Assembly: GCF_023898315.1 (NCBI RefSeq)
Contig: NC_064616.1
Span: 538,585,602 to 538,649,601 of the forward strand
Direction: 5' to 3'
Length of the DNA: 64,000 nt
Origin: Schistocerca nitens
Taxonomy: Eukaryota > Arthropoda > Insecta > Orthoptera > Acrididae
Part shown: positions 11,291 to 22,560 of the stretch, one piece after another
Layout of the letters: every line of letters begins with the position of its first letter
Numbering within the stretch: position 1 is the first letter of the stretch
Made by a program: the position numbers and the translations under genes
Notes under the pieces: model-generated
Databases searched by the model: none
What the model was told of the DNA's origin: nothing
Seen by the model: the letters and a program-made list of their open reading frames with translations, nothing else

Positions 11291-13335
11291 GAGAGATAGT
11301 GCGTGGTGGCTTCATTATTTTAAATGACAATATTTTTAGTAGCTGTATGTCCGGCTACGAAGTGTCGTAACCGGTTGGCTCTGAGTAGTATTAGTACGCA
11401 ATTTGACTGCATAGAATAACAATAAAGAATGAAGGGAAATTTCCGTTAACACAACTGATGAATTAAGTCCCCAGCAACTATAAAAGCTACGAAACAACAA
11501 AGCACAAATTTAACTGTTCTGTGTGTGGAAGTGTGATTCAACGTACACGTATCTGGCTCGGTTCTTCCTCAATACGACAAGATATTTTAAATACCATTTA
11601 CAATGAAGTAATTAAAAAAAACAGAAATACTATAATTGCACATAGAAACCAGAATTACAGTCTTATACATGAACACAAGCCAGATGCTTTGTTGACTGAA
11701 CCTGTGACCAAGAGGCATTGTTATTTAGGAAATTTGAAATAAAAAAAAATTTGTTACCTTCATATATATTGACGAAAAATACACTGTGAACATTACAACA
11801 TCCCCAATCGAACAGCATCTGCTGTCTCGCCCAACAGAACAACTGCACACGACATACCCTCAATTAGTACTGCCATCGACATCCTCTTAACAAGCACTGC
11901 CCACGGCAACCTCTGAACTACTACTGCCCAGTGGAGGCGGCGGAATCATACTCTTTGGTGCAATCTCTGGCGCTGTGACTCAGTGTAGCCACCTTTCAAT
12001 AGGTAATAACTTAGGGAACCTCACCTACATAGTCACTGCATTTCCTTAAAATGTAGTGTTTGTTTTTAGCGAAAAGGGCTAATTAATCCGTCAGTATACA
12101 TTTTCCTCCGAAAAGCTTCATGGCGATATGGCCTACCGCTTTTACACCGATTCTGTTCACTATCTGTACTTTACGTTCCGTTTCAAAAACTCTGTAAGGT
12201 AGCACGATCCATTTAACGTTATTTGTATTCATCCATCTCTTGCCTCCAGTCCAGTTATTCGGAAGTTTTACATACACACCTATTGCCGAAGAGATCTACT
12301 GTTCAGCCTATTGAATGAGTAGATCAGCGTCTTCTGTCATCTCTGATTTAAAGGAAGTTGACCCAAGTTGTATTTGGTTGCAGACTGCTGACCCTGTAGC
12401 TCATTGCTAACGAATTCTCTGCTTCTTTACTGTTTCGCCCACTATGCTTCTGCGTGAAAATTAAGCACAAGCTGTCAGCTCTTTCTATCCCTATTTCAGT
12501 GTCATCCAAGCAGACCTTTGACAGTTATCCCGGTCTGTGGTCAGCACAATATGAATCTGCATTCTGCTGTACTTTGTAAGACCTGCTCTACTCACATTCT
12601 CATGATACGTGAATTTTTAGGACGTCTCTCTTCTAAGTCGATTTTTCACATTCTATAAGATTCACTTAGGAATCGATCTGGTTGTTTCTCATATTTTTGA
12701 TTGAGAGAGATTACTACCTGTACCTATTGACTTTTTCTTAATGAAAAGCACTCAAGCTACCTGTTCAGGGTTAATTAACTATATTTTGAGAGGGATACAC
12801 TGGTTCCTGGGTTCAAGTCGAAATACTTCCTCCACTGTTCATACTTCAACTATTGGTGGAGGGTTCTTTTGGAGCTTTCTTTTGAAAAACAGTTTTCCGT
12901 CCTCATCGGAAACAAACTCGTACTTAAATGCCATTGGGTTCGGTTTTAAATGCAATATCGTATAAATTTGATTTGATGGGAGCCAGATGCCATGGTAAGG
13001 CTACAGTTATTTGAGCATCTCCTAAAATAAGTACACACATCAAATAAAATGTATGCTGGAAATTGGTTTATATGAGCAGACCAGTTGAATTTTTCATGTT
13101 TAATGTCAATATGCAATGACGAATGAAATTCAAGCTATTACAAAATAGAAAAGAATCCTTTACAAAATCCCTTCTCAAAGGCAGTTTTAGAAGCCATTAG
13201 GCTTAGAAGTTAATTGCCGAAGCATCCGTAACAAAGTCCCTATATCTATCGTCCTCCAGAAAAACTGACGCTCTCAAATTATACCCGGTAGCGATAGTTG
13301 GATAAAATTCATAGTAGAAAGATCCTAAATATTTA
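11291..13335. other. Unassigned region
   Basis: About 2 kb without a supported feature. 11,880-12,010 has a CACTGCCC-repeated, GC-richer patch. The remainder is AT-rich with short random frames. Confidence 0.35.
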
Positions 13336-14885
13336 ATGACGCATGGCACGTGTATCTAAGAAATAGGTTAGACGCATTTGGAGGGGGAATGTTCATCGTA
13401 ATCGATCAAAATATTGTGTGTATCGAGGTATAAATTGAGTCTGACTGCTAAGTTGCCTGGACGTGCGTAAAGTTAATACTCGGTAGCACGGAAGTACCAG
13501 GATTGTGCAATATTAGTTGGAGGCAACTTCTGTCTACGAGGTAGAGACTGGAACGTTTATGGATTCACTACAGGTGATTTATCGAAAACCCTCTTAATAG
13601 CGGGTTTGACAACTCATCCGCAGTTGAAATATTTTAGACCTTGCAGCTATTAACAGTTATGGCATTATCGACAGTGGCAGTATAGAGACATTCTTTTGTG
13701 ATCATTAAGTCTTCATAACGGCGAGGGTTACCAACGTTTATGCATCCATCAAGGAAGCTAGGAGAGTTCTTGCGCTGGAAACAGCACATATGCCGTTTTT
13801 AGCATCCTAGTTACAGAAAGACTGGATATAATTTAGTTCCAATATGATGGAAGTAGAGGAATTACGGACCAAGCTGAATGAGACTGTAGATCACTTTCTG
13901 TACTAGTATGTTCAGAGCCAGTGTTTTAAGGACAGAATAGACTTACCGTGGTAACAATATAACTCGGAAAATGCAGAGGAAACAGATTGTGGCACTTTAA
14001 GTTCAAATAAGGACATGAAAGTGTCACCAGGCAAAAATTAGTAGAAATTCGTGCATCTGTAAGAAGAAGGATGCGCGAAGCCTACAATAATTTCTACCGT
14101 CTTACATTAGCGACAAGTCTTGGCGAGAGCCCGAGAAATCTCTGATCCTACGTATAACCGTTATGCTGGTCGAAGGCTTCTGATCAGTCTCGCGCCTATC
14201 AGTCTGGTGAGGTATTAGAATATAGCGAAGGCAAAGCGGAAACTTGAAATTTCTGGGTTAAAAAATCTTTCACTCAGGAGCATCGTAAATATGTATCATC
14301 GTAGGACCGTCACCACGAATCCCGTTTGGGAAGGCATAGTGACAGGCATCCCAGGCGTTGAAAAGCAAGTGAAAGAGTCGAAAAACAGTCAAGAGGTCCG
14401 GATGGAATATCAATTCGGTTTTAGTACAAAGTACCGTTCGGCGAGAATGGAACTACAAAATAACAGACAAATATTCCTACATCGGTTTACTGCAGAATTC
14501 TCAAATATATCTTAAATTCGAATATAATAAATTCCCTTTGAACAAATTGTCTACTGTCCACAAATCATTTCGGATTTAGAAATCACGGCTCATTCGAAAC
14601 GGCTTACCTTTTTCTCACACTCTATCCTGCGAACCATAGATGAAGGGCAACTGTAAGAATCCATATTTTAAAATTTCCTAAGATCTTTTGACACTGTGCT
14701 CAACTGGAGACTGTTAACGAGATCTGAGCATACCGACTAGGTTCTCAGATGTGTGAGTGGGTCGTAGACTTCTTGGGCAGTGGAACCCATTACGGTTTGC
14801 TGGACGGCGAGTTTTCATCGGAGACAAGGGTATCGTCTGCAGCGCCCCAGGAAAGTGCGGTAGGACTGCTCTTCTTCTCTATGCA

Positions 14886-16012
14886 GGGTGAAGAAGAATT
14901 CGGGCACTCGGACTTAGCAGCGTGATTCCTCACGTGTTAGTAATACATAAACATCTCTCAAAAAATTTCGTCCTGCCCGTATTTCGGGCAGTAAATTGGC
15001 CTTGCAGATTGGCAAACTGGCAACAGTGTAATGACATGTACGGTAACTACCACTGACAGGAACTGCTGCAGTGCTGTGCAGCTGTTGCAGTAGAAAGCAT
15101 TTGGGTTATCACGCAGGAGGTCGAGGGTTCAGTGCTGGGTCGAAACGTATTTGCTTTTATTTGCCAAAAGTTGTCTGCATGGTAAAGTATCTGGTGTCTT
15201 AATCATCATACAGCGATTACAACGGGTCTTTTATAAGACATTTACATCTGCGTTCAGAAATGGATGTACAATCGTTTTCATTGGTCAGTTTTTAAAGCAG
15301 CTTTTCGCACGTTGTGGACGCGAATTGTTTCGCGCCACTGCATCTACTACATTCCGAACCTGTTATCTATGTACTCTCCCCAATGGTCCCGTTGAAGCTA
15401 TTTACTAAGCACGTTTCTAGCCTTACTAGTGATGTAACCGAAATGTGATGGGCCTGAACGTGACACGAACAGTGGTTGCTATTAATGTACGGGACTATTG
15501 GGGGAGGGTAGACACAAAAAAGTTTGGAATCTAATAGATACAGTGATGCGAAAAAATTCGCGTCCACGGCGTGCAAAATGTTTCTTTACAAGCTGACAAG
15601 TGAAAACGATTGTATTTCAATTTCTGTGTTCGGAGTACGAAACTGCAAATCTTTAGTAGAAGACCCACTGTAATCGCTGTATGATTATTAAGACGATAGA
15701 TACCGTACCACGCTGACTACTTATAGCAAATGAAATCAAGTCATCCTCGACCCAGAATCAAACCCTCCACCTCCTGAATGCCAACCCAAAAACACTGTCC
15801 ACTGCACTAACTGCAGAGCGATAGTGCTAATTGCTAATTCCTGTTAGAGGTAGTTAGTGAACGCGTGATTACAGCGTTGCCAGACTGCCAATCTTTAACG
15901 AATATTTACTGCGCGAAATAAGGGCGGGACGAAATTTTGTGACATACATGTTTGTATTGCTGGTATGTGAGTAATCACGCTGCGAAGTCAGAGAGCACAA
16001 ATTTTTCTTCAG
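14886..16012. mobile_element. Foldback DNA element, about 1.1 kb, inserted in LINE RT
   Basis: The left half (14,886-about 15,415) is the inverted complement of the right half (about 15,480-16,012) over some 500 bp at roughly three-quarters identity by eye, leaving only about 70 bp unpaired. Ends read GGGTGAAGAAGAATT and, inverted, CTGAAGAAAAATT. Candidate duplication TCTCTATGCA (14,876-14,885) against TCTGTATACA (16,013-16,022). No transposase frame, so non-autonomous. It cuts the LINE RT between the GLLF and LYxND blocks, which dates it after the LINE. Superfamily not determined. Confidence 0.8.
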
Positions 16013-16710
16013 TCTGTATACATAAACGATCTCCAGGATAGGGTGAGCGCCAATTTGGGATTGTCTGCTGATGACGTTGCCGTGTACGGGAAAGTGCTGT
16101 CGTTGAGTGACTCTACGAGAACAGAGAATAACTTATACAGAATTTTTGTTTAATGTGGTAAATAACAGTTTGTCCTAAATGTGAAAACATGTAAATTAAA
16201 GCAGATATTTAGGGGAAAAATCCTCTAATATTCCAGTTTCAGTATTAGTAGTATGTTCTGTGAGACAGTTAAGTCGATTGAGTATCCTGAGTAACACTGC
16301 AGAGCGGTACGAAATGTAACGAGCACGTGAAATCGGAGCTAAGGAAGGAGAGTGATCGACTCCTGTTTGCTGGGAGAGTTCTAGGGATGTGTACCTCATC
16401 TGTAAAGGAGACTGCGTATAGGACACTAGTTGACCAATTCTTGAGTACTGTTCGAGGGTTTGGCAACCCTATAAGGTCGGATTAAAGGAAGACATCGAAG
16501 CAAGTCAGAGGCGTGTTGCTAGATTTGTTACCGGCAGGCACGACCAACACGTAAGGATTACGGAGATGCTTCGTCAACTCGAATTGTAGCCACTGGAAGG
16601 ACAACGACGTTCTTTTCGAGAAACACTATTGAAGTAAACCTGTTCTTTCTCCTACGCGACGGGCGTAGGACAGCTCAACCTCTTAATGCTTCTCCTTGTA
16701 AGGCGAGCAG

Positions 16711-16762
16711 TGGGGGGGGGGGGGGAATGTGGGAGATAGGGGGTTAGGGGGGGGGGGGCGCA
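16711..16762 (+). repeat. G-rich tract
   Basis: Two long G runs (about 15 and 12 G) separated by a 25-bp stretch with further G5 and G4 runs. Meets the pattern for G-quadruplex formation. Lies at the 3' end of the LINE remnant. Confidence 0.85.
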
Positions 16763-17289
16763 GAACCTCTGGTGTTTTGAAGTTCATCGAATAAACTTCG
16801 GCGGGATGTCCTTTAGCTATAACTCTTCACTACCGATTGACAAACTGCAGCACTGCTTATACACATTACACCTTATTTCTTATGTTTTGGCGGAAGTGAG
16901 TATGTAGTTAGTACCGAGACTTGCCACTGGTCTAACACAACACTGTGTTTCGTCGAAAGCCGAATCAGTTCATTCCGTCCACATACTACTAATAAGTTTA
17001 TTGCAAAACCTGTCTGCAACTGTCTTCTGGTATAATACACCATCAGTCTTAAGTTAAGCCAAGATGAGGAAGCATTTAATCTATTTCCATTAAAAATTTC
17101 ATTGTTAGAAACTTAATGGAACCTGTTCTTCAATGGCGTGCTTTCTTCCAGACACCAGTGTGAGAAGAGACAAATGCTCTTGATCCGAATATAGTTCAGT
17201 CTATCAAAAGAATTCTCTCCACACGTCTTGCTCATTTGAAGGTTTTTGCTCTGACTCTCCACATACGAGTTCCCGTTTCTTGTGCTTCA

Positions 17290-17800
17290 TAGATAACCAA
17301 AACGCGCTCACATAGACTCAGGATGAACAAAATGCTCATTCAACAAATTTTTACAGTAATCTGGGTTGTAATCCTTTTTTCCTGTATCCCTTAGAAGTGT
17401 GACGAACGCCAGTTGGAATAACATACAAAACAGGTGAACAATTCGTCCTATGAAACTATTACAATTTTTTAGCCAGTTATCAAAGGTCTGGGTTGTGCAC
17501 AGCACTTTCCAGAAAAATATTTGAGACTGGTGAAAAATATAGTTTTCCCTTCCTGCAAAGGATTGTCGCGGAAGCAATGACACAAACATGCAAGGATTGA
17601 TCAGAGCACTCTTGAACGATATTATTAAAGCGATTTTGGCTATAACCCTTTATTGCTGTAACCCTTTCAGGTACGAGGAACTCTGGTAGGAATTACTTAG
17701 GAAACACGTCGGTGAATAATTAAACGTACATATGTAGTCTAGTTTGTTTTAGCTCCTGAACCCAGATTAGTTCCGAAGAGTAGTTCACTGAAGAGAGATG
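17290..17800. repeat. Unclassified dispersed repeat, copy 2
   Basis: Same repeat as at 11,068-11,290: 17,297-17,390 aligns with its first 90 bp and 17,655-17,760 with its second part. About 250 bp between them has no counterpart in copy 1, so one copy carries an insertion or the other a deletion. Confidence 0.4.
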
Positions 17801-17998
17801 ATATTCTTATGCATTTCTCACCTACATAGCCATCACAGCTTGCCCCAATTGTAAGAAATTTTTTTAGAGACAAAGGGCCTCATTCTGTCCTCATTGTGTA
17901 TTTTAGCAATACTTGGCCAATGGTTTATTTTCTAAAGTTGTTTTGGTTACTGTCCGAGACGTTTGCCCCAGCAAAAAAATAAGCAGCAACAAAAATAA

Positions 17999-18214
17999 GC
18001 CCGCAGCTCGTGGTCGTGCGGTAGCGTTCTCGCTTCCCGCGCCCGGGTTTCCGGGTTCGATTCCCGGCGGGGTCATGGATTTTCTCTGCCTCGTGATGAC
18101 TGAGTGTTGTGTGATGTCCTTAGGTTAGTTAGGGTTAAAGTAGTTCTAAGTTCTAGGGGACTGATGACCATAAATGTTAAGTTCCATAGTGCTCAGAGCC
18201 ATTTGAACCATTTG
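17999..18214 (+). repeat. SINE, body 1, head S1b
   Basis: tRNA-like head CTCGTGGTCGTGCGGTAGCG with B box GGGTTCGATTCCC (18,053-18,065), unlike the S1a head, joined to the same body 1 (TGTGTGATGTCCTTAGG, 18,108-18,124) and a tail of two ATTTGAACC units. Flanks AACAAAAATAA (17,988-17,998) and AACAATAATAA (18,215-18,225) fit an 11-bp duplication with one mismatch. Confidence 0.92.
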
Positions 18215-18852
18215 AACAATAATAAACTTCATTCTCATCGTTGGACCGCTTTGCAGAATGTCGGTTGTCTGAAGGTATACCTAAGTTATCTAAAGATTAA
18301 CATTTTATTTATGTTATCAAACTCTTCGCCGTGCAACAAAAGAGGTAATATTTTCGAGACATTGATAATGCACTATCTACCTTCTTTAACTTTTTTGCTT
18401 CTTTCTGTTGATACAGAATATTTATTGGGGCCAATGGACATGCTGTGAACGCTAGGAGCATTCTGGCTTCGAGGGAATTATCCCTTCTAGATTTATTTGC
18501 GAAATTCTTCCTGCGGGACCCCATGTAAAGGAATTGTCTGATAGTTTGTCGCTTAATTCATTACGTTTATGCGAGCAAGTAATGGACGTGCTTTCGATTG
18601 GTTTCATTATCTTTCTTATCATTTCTCAAGCAAACCTGTGACATTAATTCTTATTTGCGTCCAGTACGAAATGAACATTATTTCCGGGCTTTGCACGATC
18701 AGCTCTCTACACTTACGTATTTTGAACTTACTTTGTGGCTACCTCTCTTTTGGGCTTATTTTACAGATGTCACAATTCAACATTGAATGCTTCTGTTTGT
18801 AGCTGATCCGTTTAATTGAAAGATTATTAAAAATCGCACATCCCACAGCGAA

Positions 18853-19212
18853 ATGCTGCGTGAAGACCATGCTAACTGCATTTTCATGGACAGTACTCAT
18901 GGATTAAAGGCCTGTGATTTTGGGCTTACGACTTTTCTTGTATTTTATGATATGTGCCAGGGCATCCCTTGTGCCTCAGAAAAAAAAAAACTGCCCAAGA
19001 TCAAAGGATGCGACGAACAGGTGGAAATAAATAAAATTATCAGAACATTAACGGAGCAGAAGGATCAGGAAATTTTTCAGAAATTGTTTGAGGAAGACGT
19101 CAGTAATAGGAAAGGGACTGTGTCTGCTCACACTTTGCACTGCGTTTTGAAAACATATGTAAATCAAACACCGTACGACTGGCCTACTGCTACTGCCAGA
19201 GCTCAGGTGTAA
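18853..19212 (+). pseudogene. ZSWIM/MULE-like RNase-H-fold transposase fragment
   Basis: Open frame of 119 residues. MDSTHGLKACDFGLTTFLVF resembles the first catalytic block (CxDxTHGxNxYxFxLxTLLVxDE) of the MULE-like domain in ZSWIM-type proteins and their mobile relatives. Later, INKIIRTLTEQKDQEIFQKL resembles a helical block found downstream in such proteins. The stretch that should connect them, with the second aspartate, is shortened, so this looks like an internally deleted fragment rather than a host gene. No start context or splice sites can be assigned. Alternative: one exon of a domesticated host copy. Confidence 0.5.
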
Positions 19213-19389
19213 ATACGAATATGTACTTTCGAGGGAAACTCACAGTCGCAAGAGGGTGCAGTTGACAGCCCGTCAAAAACTAAACACAGAACAAGTATGA
19301 AAACAGGAAGACGGTGTGATTAATTAAAGCAAAACAGAAACAGTGAACAGTCCAAGCACAACTATTGCTAGAAAGGACGGTGTGAAACA

Positions 19390-20170
19390 GGCATGGCGTC
19401 TTGGTTAAGTGGTACTGGTGTTGGAATATAAAGCACCCGAGCCGTGTTCAAGGCTCCCTCGCCCATATTCTTTTGTCATTTTTTTCCTTTTTCTTTTTCC
19501 TGTGTTCAAATTTTTGTCTGTGTCGTGGTGTAACGACAGTTTGCAACAGCGAGGTGTAAGATGATTCAAATGGCTCTGTGCACTATGGGACTTAACATTT
19601 GAGGTCATCAGTCCCCTAGACTTAGAACTACTTAAACCTAACTAACCTAAGGACATCACACACATCGATGCCTGACGCAGGATTCGAGCCGGCGACGTAG
19701 CAGCAGCGCGGTTCCGGACTGAAGCACCTAGAACCACTCAGCCACAGCGGCTGGCCGAGGTGTAAGGAAGTTATGCACAACTAATCTCTTAGCAGCCGAA
19801 AGGAAGTGGCTTTCGAAAGGGAACCTCAAACGTTTGATGACAAGGCGACAAGCCAACCTAATCCTCCACCGAACAACACGTCTGGTGCGTCATGCACGGC
19901 ATTAGTGGCAGTACGTGTGTCATATGACAGGAATCTCTTACCGACGCACGTAAGTCGTACGCCTGGTGAGGGATTGAGAATGCCTCCTTGCCCAATTTAA
20001 GTGTTCGTATGATTCGGAATGTGATCACTCCCAAGAAAATGGTGAAAGCACAATAGCATGTCACATAAGCCGCAACGAATAAGAGCAACAGTTTCGCAAT
20101 CACACAGTTTTACAGTTTCAGCTGTGCTCTGTCAAAACATATGTTTTAACATGTTTGCAATTGTGTTCCG
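19390..20170 (+). repeat. Repeat with tRNA-like start, interrupted by a SINE
   Basis: A tRNA-like promoter pair (TGGTTAAGTGG near 19,403, GTGTTCAAGGCTC near 19,445) is followed by a T-rich stretch. The sequence is broken by the SINE at 19,561-19,755 and resumes cleanly at the duplicated CGAGGTGTAAG, continuing to about 20,170 with an open stretch but no known protein. Probably one dispersed repeat; outer limits are guesses. Confidence 0.4.
19561..19755 (-). repeat. SINE, body 1, head S1a
   Basis: Minus-strand copy with full body and head. Perfect target-site duplication CGAGGTGTAAG at 19,550-19,560 and 19,756-19,766. Confidence 0.93.
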
Positions 20171-22347
20171 TTTTGAACGTTCTGACTCTTGGATTCCTTA
20201 GTTGTGACGTAGTTCACATCTGTTTATTTGTTGTTTTCATTTCTGTGAGACGTCTGTGTGATACGTCGCCTGATCCCACTATTCATCACACTTATTTGCG
20301 ACGATATTATTCTTTCCACATGATCCATATTTCATAATTTATGTACATTATGACAACTGCCAAGTCTACAGAAAGAGAATAAACATTCCAATTAGTGGAT
20401 GGACAGTTCATAATTTCGTGAAAAAAATTTACTTATAGTAAATGGCGCGAAAGAGTTTCTAACGCGGGTGTTTCGCGTAGTAGTCCAACACCGTGGCGAT
20501 TTAAGCACGATACCATGGTTCTGGCATTGAAAGTGATGTTGCACTTGTTAATCTTCAACCGTTCACTATTTTTATTTTGCATTTTTCACACTTCATTTCA
20601 CCTTCTTCCTGTTTTCATGCTTGATCTGTGTTCATATCGTCAAGAGGTTTTTCTGTTCAGACAATTTTGGAAATTTGTTTTACTGAGACAAAAAGATGTT
20701 GAGACACAAAGAAGATCTGACTACACAATGAACTTATAAACTTAAAACGGTGTCCTTTTTTCGTTGTATACTTTCTCATTGTTATTTTCCAATAAATTCC
20801 TGAATTCCATCTATGCATCTAACACAAACATGTGATTAAACTTTTTGGCATAGCCTAAGTTGTTAAACGGGCAATTTGCAATATTTATTCATTGGAACTT
20901 ATCTAATCCCAACCCCTTGATGACTGTAAAAGTAATAATAGAGTTATAAAATGATTAGGAAATGATGACATAAATTTCGTTTCGAAATGTCGGCCATTTG
21001 TAGCCGTTGACAACCAATGATGAGCTCAGTATTATTCTGTTTCAGCATCTAACATGAAACGATCCTCCTTTTCTGTTTCATTGGTCTTATCTTTGGAACG
21101 AATCACACAGAGTTTAAAATTGTTAACAGAACCCTAACAGCGTTTACATAAAACCGTTCAAGTACATCATGCTTTCAACTAATGATCGGAAATATAGCGT
21201 AAGGGGAACAACAAATCGATTAAAACGAGTGCAGAGCGGGGCCGAAAGGAGTTCGTTTGTACTGCCAGTGGTTTGAGTGCACCGCCAACTGCCTCTCAGT
21301 CGACCGCTCCAGACAGAACCCGAGGACAGCCAAGCCTGTTCCTCACTTTACTAACCCGATACGCAAGTGCTTCACACGCGGCAACGTTGCCAAGACAATG
21401 TCCTCAGCGGCCTGTCGTGGCAGCCTCAGCGTCACGGTCTGCGCATGTTGAAATGCTCCTGCTGCCAAGAACCGTACAGGAAGTCACCCCCACCATTCGC
21501 AGAACGCCCTGAGCATGGTGTCCGGCGTGTAGAAACTCTAGCCACTCAAACTGCCGCTAAAGCACTGGCACGTACGCGCCCGTCACTTTGAAATACTTAC
21601 TATCCGATTTGAAGAAAACTATTCGGTGAAAAAATTTGATTCTTCTCCATCTTACAGCTAGATATCTTCAGTCAACGACACTTTTAAGTAAACAGTTACA
21701 CGAAATTTTACTGAGTTTTTAGAGGTAAAAACACCTTGTGTGGACTTTGATTGTGGTTCAATTTAGGTCATACATAATTGCATATGAAAAGTAGCTAACA
21801 TATCGAAATTGTTTTAAGGTTGAGAGTGGAACGACATCTATTACCGATATGGAAATATTGAGTTATATGTAGAGGGACTGGTCACTCGTGGGTCGTGTGC
21901 TATGCGACCAATACTAAATCCCTGGTCATCAGGAATCATGTGGTCATAACAGCCATCAGATTTTGTAAACGCTTCAAGATATGGAAACGTGGTTTTCTGG
22001 AAATTATATCGTGCAAAGAGTTATGTATTCTGTCCCACGATAAATGCGTGAAACGTTTTTTATCTGTTGAGATATAGAAGTAACTATAATTTTTTATAAT
22101 GAATCACGTACATTTTATGGTATTTAATAGCACCTGAAAAGAGGTGTACAGTGACATGGAACATGTCAATATTTAGTATATTCTGCATACACCTACAGAG
22201 CTTGAAATGAAACTAATTTGCCGGTATGTACCAGAATGTAGTTTCTATGTACTTACAGGTATTAACTGTTTCATTCTGCATTAAGACATTTAGTTTATGA
22301 CTACATATAATAATACCAGCTTGCCCATTATCCTTTCCATCACTGCT
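20171..22347. other. Unassigned region
   Basis: About 2.2 kb with no supported element. 21,240-21,590 is GC- and CpG-rich with overlapping open frames (for example 79 residues at 21,273-21,512) of no recognised family; it might be a host exon or a decayed repeat. Confidence 0.35.
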
Positions 22348-22358
22348 AAAATCATCTT

Positions 22359-22532
22359 TCTAAGGTGCTACAGTCACGGACTGTGCGGCTGGTTTCGGCG
22401 GAGGTTCGAGTTCTCCCTCGGGCATGGGTGTGTGTGTACGTCCTTAGGATAATTTAGGTTACGTAGTGTGCTTACGGACTGATGACCTTAGCAGTTAAGT
22501 CCCATAAGATTTCACACACATCTAAACATTTG
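22359..22532 (+). repeat. SINE, body 1, head S1c, 5'-truncated
   Basis: Lacks the start of the tRNA-like head but keeps the B box GAGGTTCGAGTTC and body 1. Flanked by AAAATCATCTT (22,348-22,358) and AAAATCGTCTT (22,533-22,543), a one-mismatch duplication, so the truncation predates or accompanied insertion. Confidence 0.88.
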
Positions 22533-22560
22533 AAAATCGTCTTGACAGACATGATGAGCT

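Larger units (their letters stand above)
13340..16840 (+). mobile_element. LINE with endonuclease and RT remnants, split by a foldback insertion
   Basis: Plus-strand decayed LINE. From about 13,380 an apurinic-endonuclease-like stretch (GGGMFIVIDQNI); near 14,060 the linker RMREAYNNFYRLTLATSLGE; near 14,690 FDTV (RT motif); near 14,820-14,870 SAAPQESAVGLLF (family GxPQGSVLGPLLF). After the insertion it resumes near 16,013 with SLYT.TISR (family LYINDLQDR), then the catalytic block as SADDVA (16,064-16,081). C-terminus: ILEYCSRVWQPYKVGLKEDI near 16,430-16,490, EASQRRVARFVTG, MLRQLEL. Many stops. CR1/L2-like by motif order. It ends in or just after a G-rich tract. Confidence 0.8.

Noticed and set aside
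16740-16760. Telomere-like GGGGTTAGGGGGG
   Set aside because: A single unit within a G-rich tract; insect telomeric repeats are TTAGG arrays, absent here.
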